From contig NC_086183.1 in assembly GCF_023053635.1 (NCBI RefSeq), positions 1,123,501-1,187,500 on the forward strand: a DNA stretch of 64,000 nt, written 5' to 3'. This document shows, one piece after another, positions 21,801-33,800 of this stretch (within the stretch, counting starts at the first letter, position 1; each line of letters starts with the position of its first letter). A program made the translations under genes and the position numbers. The notes beneath the pieces were generated by a model. That model did no database searches, was not told where the DNA came from, and saw only the letters and a program-made list of their open reading frames with translations. This stretch comes from Elgaria multicarinata webbii. Its lineage: Eukaryota; Chordata; Lepidosauria; Squamata; Anguidae.

Positions 21801-24800
21801 GGTAAACCTGTGTTTCTGGTGGGGAGGGGGGATTTTTATCAAGTCTCTCATACCATGCAAAGGGTTAGATCATCCCACACCTCAGCTACATGGAATGGAT
21901 CCAGATTGCTCTTCCCATGGTTGTTCTTTTAATAGATAAGGATAGTATTATGCCATCACAGAACTCTTCTATGTCTTCTGTCATTTGCTCTTAAGATGTT
22001 CTGTCTTTAAAGCACAGTGAAAAATAACAACACAAATTAAGTTAAGTAACTTACAGCATTGTTATTCCTATTCTGAAAGCATAATATTGACTACATTATA
22101 TTGTATTTTGTATTTGTGTTTTTAACTTGTTGGTTGTTTTATGATGGTTTTAATTTTTGTGAACCGCCCAGAGAGCTTCGGCTATTGGGCGGTATAAAAA
22201 CGTAATAAATAAATAAATAAATACCTCTGAGACCAGCTTCTCCTCCTACGACCTGGTGCACTCGTGTCCTTATTGTGGGCTTCCCCTGGGCATCTGGTTG
22301 GCCATTTTGTGAAAAGCAAATGAAGGTTTTGGTCTGATCCAGCATGGCTCTGCTTATGTTCTTAACCTGCTGAAACAAGAAGCCTGCTGTTCCTCCAGTT
22401 CATTTCTGAGTTGTATCCCTGTGGCTTTTTGCTTTCTCTCCCATAGCAGCAATACACTCCTGGAGGAGATGTTGGTGTTGGCTACATAAATAGATGAAAA
22501 CAAGTGACAGCATGTGCAAATCAAAATGCGACCCTTGAAAGCAGAATAGCTTTCATCTGGGAAGCTCATGTTTTGATCAGAAACTCAATATCTTGAGAGT
22601 GTCATCTGTTGGTGGACCATCTTGTGCCTGCTGGTTTCTGGGATTTTGCTTAAAAAGCAACAATTTTGTCAGACCCTTTCTGATCTAAGCCCTTAAAAGT
22701 ATAAAACTTCCTAGTATTACCTGCTGAGTGGCTGGACCCCAAGTCGGTTTTCCCTTTTCTAAATAAAAATAAAAATTTGGTCCCAAAACAGTAGTAGTAA
22801 TGCCCAAGTCTGTTTTTTATTAGACTCTTATTATGCAGTTGAAAGAGGATAGAAAGCATACCTGGCACGGTGATTCCCCCCCGCCCTCCTGGCCACCCCT
22901 GCCCTTAAGCTAATGATTTATCTGTGTCTTGGGTCATTACCAAGAGAGGTCTTCCACACCCTTCTCTCCCCCAGTATTGGTGTATATTCTTCATTCACAC
23001 CTACTCTTCTCTTAGGGACATGGTCCCAGGCCCCCAGCTACAACCATGTCTGTTTCTGAGCTGACCTTCTGGATAACTAACCTGTTGTTGCCCATCCCCA
23101 CAAATCAGAACTTGGGAGACAAGGATTTCACTCTGAAGGCCCTTTGGAAGGCCAAATTCTGTGCAGTTTTTTCCTTCATTGCTTAAAACTCTCCTATTTC
23201 AGGAAGCTGATTCAGATCAAAGCCTTAGAACTTTCCAGGCTTATGATAAAAGTATTAAAGAAAAAGATTGCAGTCACCTCTCCTTTTGTATGATGATCTC
23301 TGATCCCTCCACTTCCCTATGCATGGAATTGGCTAATAAACGTACTGTTTGTGTTGTCAGGGAGAGCTGTAGATGTTTTGTAGGAAGGGTAAAGCCTTCC
23401 TCTCCCGTGAGGGTGAAGTAGCCATCTGTTTCCCTCAGACATGGAGCCTGTTTTCATCCCATCTGTAAACAAGTCAATTTTATGCCCAGTTGTGTGCTGG
23501 CATGTGCTCTATACCCACAAGCAGGTGCTAAATGGAAGCAGCCTTGCCGTGTTTTCCCAAACATTTCTGCCTGTGAAAGAAGGCCAAGTGCAAAATGTGG
23601 AATCTCTTAGCAATGTGTTTTTCAGAGGCTCTGCTCCATTGCTTGGCAGAGCCTGTGGAAAGTGTCAGCCTTGGATAACAGGCATTCTTGCCTCCACCTC
23701 GGCAACCCCGTTGCCCTCCTGGCTGACATGTGGCCAAGGAACCTTATTGCTTCCAGTTGTACACCTGGAGCTATACGGTTGCTTCTCTTTTGCGTCTAGC
23801 TGTGTTGGGCTTTGCTTGAGCATTTGCCCTTTTAAGTTAAGGAGAGAGGGTGGGAGATGCCCCAGCTTGTGTTCTCCCGAGTTCAGATGGATTGAGTTTT
23901 GCTTCTGTTAATCACACTTTCTGAAATCTTCCCATTCTTAACATACAGTCTTCATTGTATTCACTCTGTCAGTACATAGGAAGTTGCAAATCAGACAGTT
24001 GGTCCATCTTGCTCCGTATTGTCCACACCGACTGCCAGTAGCTGACTGGAATTTTTCCAGCCCTACCTGGAGATGCCAGGGATTGAACCTCGGAGCTTCT
24101 GCATGCAAAGCCTATGCTGTACTGCTGAGCTGCAACCCAGGACCACAGTATGCTGTTGGGAATGGCTGCTGCAAGGCAGGATGAATGTCTCCAAATCTCC
24201 ATTGACTCTCTTTCTTCCTAGGAACAATCGTGGGAAACTGGTCCGGCCGCTACAGTTCCAGTCCACAGTGGCACCAGGCACAGTAGCAAGAGTGGAGCCC
24301 AACATTAAATGGTTTGGTGAGCCTGCCTGTGGCTGTGCTGTGGGCACTTTTTCCAGGAATGTGTTTCTTGGATGGGGTGTGGGGTCCGAATGGGGACAGC
24401 TTTTTTGTCTGAGAGTTGGATTTGGAGAGGATGAGATGGCTAAGAGCTGTCTTGTAGCTGCTCCTGAAGCACTGTTTTGCTTCTGTTCTCAAGCCAGGGG
24501 GTGGCAAGCACCAGATTGGACCCACTTATGGTTCTCTCCATGTAGGAAACACGCGTGTGATCAAGCAGTCGTCCCTCCAGACGTTCCAAAAAGAGATGGA
24601 GACCGTGATGAACGACCCTTACAGAGTGGTCATGAAACAAAACAAACTGCCCCTGTCTCTCCTCAATGACCGAATTAAGCCTCACGTGAGTCTCCCACTT
24701 GTCTTTTAAGGTGGGACTAGTCTCATCCACCACCAAGTATCCTCGGTTTGTTCCGTCGGGTGAGGGTGTATTTTCTCTCTCTCTTTTCTCACTGAAAATC

Positions 24801-27800
24801 ATCTTCCAGTTATGTGGCAACAGGAAGACCAGGGAAATGCATCACTTGGCCTTGCAAAACAAGTCCACAGAAATGTTTTTTTTTTAGCCCAGCTGCTCAC
24901 ACATGTTAACATTACTTATTTGTGATCTGAGAGAAAGACTTTGTAAGTCTTTGTTGCCTGAAGAGGATTGTTACTTGGCACAGAAGGCCAGGCAAGAGGG
25001 CATTGGCAGGGGTGGTGTAAATCCCCTACTCATTTCTGCCCATTCATATGAATAGTGTGTCATGGAAGTGTTGGCTTGTGGCTAGCCTCTGTGTGACTGG
25101 TTTCTGTGAGATCATCTCTAGAGTCTAATCTCTTCCCCCAAAGCCTTTTCAGAAGGCTATCAATGGCTGTTAGCCCTGATGGTTATGTGCTACCTCCAGT
25201 ATCCGAGGCAGTAAACTTGTGTGCACCAGTTGCTGGGGAACATGGGTGGGAGGGGGCTGTTTCACCATGTCCTGCTTTGTTGGTCCCTGGTCAACAGCTG
25301 GTTGGCCACTGTGGAAACATAGTGCTGGACTAGATGGACCCTTGGTCTTATCTAGCGTGGCATTTCTTAAGTTTTTAGGACTTACTTGCTGGTTTTGTGT
25401 GAATAGGAGTCTTCCTTGGGCTGCACTTCTTGCAAGCCTGACTGAATGGAAGAGAGTGCTGTAGATCACGCGTGTGTTTACAACTGTGGGTTATAATACC
25501 CCTAGTTGTGACGTGGCTGCTTTCTGGACTGAAGCAATACTTTGTTCTTTGCCAGAAGGTGCCTGACACAGAGGGCTCAGTAACCTTGGTGGTTCTTTGG
25601 ACATGGACCCAAATTGCTCTCTTTTGGATGATACACGTATGCATTTGGAAGGGACTTGCTTGTACAAGACTGGCAGAGGGTCCCAGGTGAGGCTTGGTGC
25701 CAGCAACCTCCAAGCCTGGCATTAAAGATGGGGCATGTTGGCTTTGTCCTCAGGCTTGCCAGATCTACCCCATCCCTGCCCTCCAGCCTGTGCTTTCATG
25801 TCCAGTCAAAAATCCCTGCTGATCTGGCCCACTAGCCTTGTTTCATTTCTTTGGTGCATCTTGAGCTCTCACTGGACAATTTTGTTTTCTCAGGAGTTTC
25901 CATATGTCTCTAATAAAACATCCTAAATTAAGAAAAGAGTTCTCTGTAACTCAAGCGCACATCACTAAATGAGCAATTCTTGCTAGCTGTAGGAGACTAT
26001 GTTCCAAGAAACGGGCTGACATTTGCAGCTGGGCTTTCAAAGGAAAAATAAAAATCTGAAGCAGATTATCCTTGACAAATCTGAATTTTGGCAGGATATG
26101 GAACCCTGTTGATGAAACAAAGCAGCAAACCAAGATAACAGTTCAATTTTCATCCTTGTAGCTTTAATTACATTGGATAAGTGAATAACCAGAGGGGAAA
26201 TGGAGCAAGGCTCTCCAGCAAGCATGGCCTGGATTGGGCTTGCTGTGCTGGATCTTGTTCGGGTCCAAGGCAAATCAGGTGTGACTACTTCCCAACCCTC
26301 TTTTCAGAATTCCAAAGTCCACATTCTTGACACAGAAACATTTGAAACAACATTTGGCCCCAAATCGCAAAGGAAGCGACCAAACCTTTTGGTGAGTGAT
26401 ATGCAGTCTCTAGTGGAAAATGCCGCAGCTGAGGCCAGCAACTACAACCAAGACAAGGACCGGGATCTGGTGACAGAAGATACTGGAGTGAGGTAAGCCG
26501 TTGGAGCGCCCTCCTGCAGAAGTGGGAATCTGCCCTCCCCCTGCAGCACACGGGCTTCCAGAAAAGGGAGCTTGTGGCCCTGCAGGTGGATCTTAGTCAC
26601 GTGTAACTGTATGGTTCTCTGCCTTGTGGGTTGCGCTGATTCCCCCACTGCAACCAGCCTAGCTGCCTCTCCGGCCCACATCACTAAGCAGCTTCTTATC
26701 ATGACTGCATTTGACAGTGGTGCAGAATCCATCCCTATTCTGGGCAGCTTGCTGTGCACAGAGGGCAGCCCCCAAGTGGTTGCTTGTGCCTTGCTTTGTA
26801 TACTTTTAATGTTTGCCATTTTTGATTGTTGTAAACCACTCAGAGAGCTTTGGCTGTGGGGCGGTATATAAACGTAATAAAATAAATAAATAAATAAACC
26901 TCCAGGGATCACTTGTTGGCCTCTCTCCCTTCCTCTCTGAGCTTCCTGATGCTCCTGCTTAGGGAGGGTGCTGGTTTGCCTCTCATGGCATTGAATGCCT
27001 GTGTGCTCAGGATGACCAAGGGGCTTGAGCTGGGGGAATTGCTCTGCTGTTTGTGGCCTCCCGGCCTGGAATGATGCCTCATATCCAAGGGGCTCTGGCC
27101 TGCAGATAGTTCTAGTACATTGACACAGTAAACTTCTCATCTGCTCACTGGTCCAATTGCCCCCTTGCAGGGAGGAGGTGCGAGAGGAGATCTACAAGAA
27201 GGGGCAGTCCAAGCGAATCTGGGGAGAACTTTACAAGGTATGTATGTGAGATTGAAGGCGGTGTGTGTGTGTGTCTCTGCATGACTCTCCCGCTTTTGCA
27301 AGGGCTTGACCTAAGATGGCACTGCATTGCTCTCTCAGTTTATCGTAGAGTTGGGCAGGACCTCCGTGTCATGGCATTCTGTGCTGTGCTGCTTACAGGG
27401 AGCCATGTTGATGTTTGCTTCTTTGTTGACCTCTAAGCTGCAGGCTGTTGGAGAAAACCACGCAGTTATAGGCCCATTAAGGTCCACCCAGGCTTTCCCC
27501 AGCCTTCCCCAACTAGGTGCCCTCCAGATGTTTTAGACTACCACTTCCATCATCCTAGACCATTAGCCAGGTTGGCTGGGGCTGATGGGAGTTTAGTTGA
27601 AAACATTTGCAGGGCAACACATTGGGGACGTCTGTGTCCTCTTGGCTGCTGCTGCTGCTGCTTGTGCTTGTGCTTGTGCTTTGTGTCTTTTCTCTGCCTC
27701 CACACCTTCCTGTGCTCAAAGGAGCTGCCTCAGCCATGTCTCTTAGGTTCCTGCGCGTGTGCATACTTGTGCATAAACCTTGGCCTAATCTACACCAAGC

Positions 27801-30800
27801 AGGATATTGCACTATGAAAGGCGGTATAGAAAAGGCAGGAGCTTTATAGCGGTACTGAAGTGCACTGACCACTGTTGGGGCCATTGACACAGACCATAGA
27901 CCGCTTTCATGGTGCTATATCCTGCTTGGTGTGGCTCCTGCCTTTTATATACCGCTTTCATAGTGCAACATCCTGCTTGGCGTAGATTAGGCCCTAGTGT
28001 TGCAATAATGGAAAAGCATTGCCTCTGAAGAGGTTAAGTTGTATCAAACGCTTGTTTGTCTTGGGAAGTAGCTGGCTGGTGTTTCTGTCTGGAAAGAGTC
28101 ACTCTAGGTACACCTGGGCTGGCTGTTGCAATACTGTTTCATTTCCTTATGAAGTGACTGTGTGCGTGCGTGCATGTGTGCACGAGAGAGAGACTTTCAA
28201 AGCTCTGGCTACTATTTTCAGGCAGGCTCTTTGTTCAGATGTCCTCAGTAAGGAAGCCAGAGCAGATCAGCTGCTGATTGTGTTCACATTGCCTCTGAAC
28301 ACATACAGATCCTGCAGGACACTTCCTTCCAGTCTGACTTGTCTCTTGCCCTCTTTGCAAATTGCCAGGTGATCGATTCATCAGATGTCATTGTGCAAGT
28401 GCTGGATGCCAGAGATCCAGTGGGGACTCGCTCCCCACATGTGGAGGCCTACCTGAAGAAGGAGAAGCCCTGGAAGCATCTCATTTTTGTCTTGAACAAA
28501 TGTGATCTTGTGCCTACATGGGCCACGGTAAGCCCCTTGGGAATAGCATGCCTGCTGGCAGAGCAGGAGTGGCCTTTTGGAGGCTTCTTGCCAGAGGAAG
28601 AGCAGTTCTTCTACAAATGGACTTGTAAACCCCACGGGGGCTGCAGGGGCGCTGATTTCTCTGCCTATCTGAAATAGCTTTCTGGAGCTGTGCAAGGTCT
28701 TAGGCCACAACTGCTCTGGCTCCTGTAAGATTGAACTCATTGCTTTGACCTAGCAAGGAGACCAATTTTGAAGCAATAGCTGGATTTTTGAAAGCCCTAG
28801 AGAAGCATTGAGGAGAGTTTCTGAGTGGCTTCATGTGTGGGCAGCCGCACCTTGTGAGATGGTGAATGGTAGTCTGTTCTCTTCTAGAAACGTTGGGTTG
28901 CTGTTCTCTCCCAGGATTATCCGACCTTGGCCTTTCATGCCAGCCTCACAAACCCCTTTGGAAAAGGAGCTTTCATCCAGCTCTTGAGGCAGTTTGGAAA
29001 GGTATGGCAACATCTTTGTCTTCGCCATTCAGTGACAAGTGAGGAGTCCTGGATTTTGTGGGCTGCTGAGGTGTGACCCTTTCTCAGCTGGAGATGAGCC
29101 GTTTCAGGGAGGGCTGTTTTTCTGGCTACTTGGCTCCAGCTGTTCTAGGAAACCTAATCTGCCAAAAAAAAAACTCGCGAACCTCCCATGGATACATAAG
29201 GAGAAAGCATGGATTGCCTCCAGTCTTGGCACAACCTTGTATGTGTTGTTCAGCTGTGCTGGTTGCTGGCACTGGGGGTATAGCTGAAGATCTGTCAAAC
29301 ATAGCAAAAGGGATGCTAGGCACTGATCTAGCAGCTGCGCCTGCATGGCCATGGCATGGCTTGTGATGCGGTGGGGGTGGCACCACTGAGGGTATCTGAA
29401 CCACTTGGTGTGCGTCCTTTCTGGTTGAGACCCTACCCCCAACCTTAGAAGCCTCTGCCTTTCAGTGAGCAGGAAAGTAGTGACACGAGCTGTGCTTACT
29501 TGCAAAAAAAAAGACCTTCTCTTGTTGGTACAGCAGCAAAAGGAGTGGCTGCAGAGCTTGGCCCTCCTTGCCCTTCTGGAGTGTAACTCTGGTTGCCCTC
29601 AGAGAATGCTCTCGCTCTCCAGCAGCTCTTGTCTGCTGGCCTTCTCCACTCCTGGCATAGAGTTGCCTGTTTCAGGGGCACCAAGCAGCAGAGGGTGGGA
29701 AGGAACCCATCAGCTGCTGAGCCCCTTTCAGGCAGCCACCTCTCATTTTGCTCCCACCGTAAACCAGTTGCATGTTGGGAAGGAACAGCTTGTGTGAAAT
29801 GGCCTTTTGTGGGATGTTGATAGCCAGCAGCCTGCCTTTCTCTGCATCCATTGTTCCCAAACAGCTACATGTGGACAAGAAGCAGATCAGTGTGGGCTTC
29901 ATCGGCTACCCCAATGTGGGAAAGAGCTCTGTGATCAACACGCTCCGCTCCAAGAAGGTCTGCAGTGTGGCTCCCATCGCTGGCGAAACCAAGGCAAGCC
30001 TCTCAGTGGACCCAAACTTAAGATGTCGCTGTGGTCGTCCTTGTGCAAGTGGTGGTGTGGGTCAGGACCAGGCACATTCCTTGCACTGCTTGAGTAAAGA
30101 TACCAGGTGTAGAGTTCAGTGTTGTGAGCAGTCTCCGAGCTTAGGTTTTCAACCCAGGGGTAAGCAGCTTGTGCCCCAGCAATTCTCATCGTCCCTCACC
30201 ATTGGCTATGCTGGCTAAGAGTGATGGGAGTTGTAGGCCAAAACTTCTGGAGGGCCAGACGTTGTCCACCCTGTTCTAGCTCTTATGGTGGAAGATATAA
30301 CATGTTCATGACGAAATGTCAGAACTTCTCCATGGTAAAATGATTTCAGTGTTCTGGATGGCAAAATAAATCATGAGAACTCTTTGTGGGGGTGGGGGGA
30401 GAAAAATGTCTTTTGGGGTTGGACTCGATGGCCTTATAGGCCCCTTCCGACACTACTATACCATTCTATGACGATTTGGTTTGTTTTTCCAAAGCAAAAT
30501 GTACACTCAACTCTGGTTAGTCAGCTACAGAAATTAACTTAAACCTCTTTGTGCAGTGAGAACACTCACTTTGGTTGGAAAACACCAACGGACTGGGAAA
30601 TCAAAATAAAATATCCCTCTTCCCAGAAGGGCTACAGTTTAGCTTCCCCACAATGTGATAGGACCAGGACATGTCGCAACTGCAAGAGACAGACAAAATG
30701 TAGATCTATTGCCTATCCTGCCCAGCTGTCTTGCAGCAAGTTCAGTTTTCAGTGCTTAGCAGCACCATGGCTGCTACTTCCCAGTTTAAAATGTATATAC

Positions 30801-33800
30801 AGTTGAAGAAGAAAGATAAGGTCAGTTCTGTTCTGTTCTCCACAGGTGTGGCAGTATATCACCTTGATGCGCCGCATATTCCTCATTGACTGCCCAGGAG
30901 TGGTGTACCCCTCAGGAGACACGGAAACAGATATTGTGCTGAAGGGAGTGGTGAGTGTTAAGTGAAATGTTTGAGCCTTCTTTCTCATGAGCCAACCCTG
31001 ATCTAACATCCTTTCTTTATTATCAAAATGTTTATGAGGTCCAGGGCCTTGCAGTCTTCACGCAGACTCTTGGCAAATGGGTAGAGACGCACGTGCAGGC
31101 TTGTAAAGTCCCTGCCTTGCCCTTTGGAGCTGTCCACCCTCATTCTTGCTGCTGTAGTTGTGCAAATAATGTGTAACAACCTGGGAGGTTGATTTTTCTG
31201 ACTGCTTCCAGGTTCAAGTAGAAAAAATCAAGAGTCCGGAAGACCACATTGTTGCAGTGCTAGAGAGGGCCAAGCCAGAATACATCAGCAAGACGTACAA
31301 AATAGACTTCTGGCAGAATGCGGAGGACTTTCTTGAGAAACTGGCCTTCCAGACTGGGAAGCTACTCAAGGTAAAGGAACCTGCCTCTTTTTCCCCACAG
31401 GGGATAGAGCACCTCATGATGGGGTGACCAGAGAGGAGAAGTAACCTGCTAAGGGGCTAGCTGGTGAGCTGATAAACTGCTCTTTGATTCAGCAGAGTTG
31501 GGTGGTTGGCCAGGCTGCTTCTTGGGAAGTGATGCACCATATCAGGGAGGTGCTTCACCAAAGGAAGAATGGGAGCTGATGAGCAAGCACGTGCTCTCTG
31601 AAAGGGAGTCTGCTTCTAGGTGTCTACTTCTGTGGGGTGGCAGATTATAAGCCTGTCTTCTCCCTGTAAAAGAGGGTATTTGTGGCAGATGGATTCTGAT
31701 GTAGGGAGAAGATGGTCTTGTAATCCATCCCCACAAGTATCCTCTTTTCCTGCCACCTGGCTGGATTTATGGAACCAAATAGACACCAAGAGGCAGATTC
31801 CACTCCCATCTTGCTTCACCCTCTCCCCCCCCCCCTCAATTCTACCCCCTCTGCTCTTGTTTCACGTGGCTACAGTGGGCCTGAAAGATTACCCTTCCAT
31901 TTCAGGGGGGTGAGCCTGATGTGCGCACAGTCAGCAAGATGGTGCTGAATGACTGGCAGAGGGGCCGCATCCCCTTCTTTGTCAAGCCCCCAAATATGGA
32001 GCAGGGCCCACAGGTAAGGTCTGCATTAACAATGTGAGTAGATATTTCTTTAGAAACAGAAAGGCAGAATATAAATTTTCCTAAAGAAATACAATATATT
32101 GATTTATGACAAGGCATAACAAAAGTTGAGCAACATCTAAGCAAGTGTAGCAGGTCCAGTTATGCCAGATCACTGATGACAAAACGCTTGAACAAAAAGC
32201 AGTCCTTGTCCCAGCAGCCATGACAGAAAAACTGTTTGACCTTACTAGGGATGGCGAGTCAAACGATATTGCAGGACGGTTACTTCTCATCCTCTCTCTG
32301 AGTAAAGAGGGCAGAACAAAAGAAAGGACTGCACTAGATTTTTGGGGGCCTTTAAACAACTTCCACTTCCAAAAGTAGGTGATGAAGGCCTTCCTTAATT
32401 TTAAAAGAAGTCTTAGGTTTTTAAGCATTTCCCCAGTAATTATCTCTTACAAGTCAAAGCCATAGAGCAGCTGAGGATTCCAGCATTGAGCAGAGGGTTG
32501 GACTTGATGGCATTATAGGCCCCTTCCAACTCTACTATTCTAAGATTCTAGGAGACCTGGCTCCCTCCTGATCAAGATGTGATCAAGACCTCCTTGCGAA
32601 GATGAAGTTGTAGTTCCTAAGAAGGAATCCACTGTCAAGCAGCACATTCCAAACTGGAATTGCTTGTTCCTTTAATCTTTAGAGCGGGGTGTGCGGGAGG
32701 TCAGAGTTACTCTGTAACCATGGTGATGCACTCGGCATATGAGCAGAGGTACTCCTTGATTTATCCTTTCACATGAGCTTGATACTAGACCCTGGTGAGC
32801 CTTGATTAAAGGCCGATCAGTGGACAGTTTTGCCAAGACAGTCTGGAGTGGAACAAACACAATGGCTGAGTGTGGTGGTTGTGGTTTGTGTGTATTGGTA
32901 ACCATGGTTTGTAGAGAGGGTACTGTAACTTCTTCTTTCAGCCCACAGCAGCTGCCTTGGAAGTACCCACAGCCACCAGTAAGAACAAGAGCAGTGCGGA
33001 GAGCACTGGGCCAACAGAGATACTTGAAGAGCAGGCCAAGAGGGATGGCTGCCCCAGCTTAGCAGCAACCCAGTGGTCCCACGTGCGGCAGAACTTTGGG
33101 AAGATCAGTGTGGCTCCTCAGTTCTCACAAGAAGACCTGGTCCCTGTGGATGTGGAGTATGTGGAGGAGACAGACAGTGATCCAGAGGAAGGGGAGAAGG
33201 ATAGCAAAGAGGAGGAGGAGCAGCAGCAGCATTGCCAGCTTGGCAGGGCAGCCAAAAAGGAGGGCACTAGGCAAGACACAAAAGCAGTGCTGCAGTTGCT
33301 GGATGAGAAGATTGCCAAATACAAGAGGTTCTTGGACAAGGCCAAAGCCAAGAGGTTCTCAGCCATAAGGTAGCACTTCTGTCTCCTTCTCTATTAGGCA
33401 ATGGCGTGTGTTTGAGCTGGCTCATGCAGATAGAATGGGCCAAGAGGCAGAGGTGAACCTTCTGCAGTAGCAAGACTGGCCAGTGATTAGCTGCCTTTCA
33501 TTCACTGAGGCCATCCAGATCACAGCATACCATGAGCAGATATGACTCAGAAAATGAGCCAGGCCACGTGCTGCGGAGGAAGGCTATTGAACCTATGCAT
33601 TGCTTGGTTGTATTTTATTGAATTGCCCCCTCTCTACACCCCCAGATTGTGGGAGGGGTAGTATATGCCTGTCAATGAATACTCTTGTAAATAACAGGGT
33701 GCATATGAAATAGGCCCAGTGTGTGGTGCAATTTGGCATTACTGCCACTGTGCTATGAACCCCAATGGACCTACCTGAGAGGTGTGGGCCATACCTGGTG

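Noticed and set aside
28528-28680. Reading frame continuing past GNL2 exon 7
   Set aside because: It is intronic read-through after the donor gtaagc at 28528; the protein resumes in phase at 28888.
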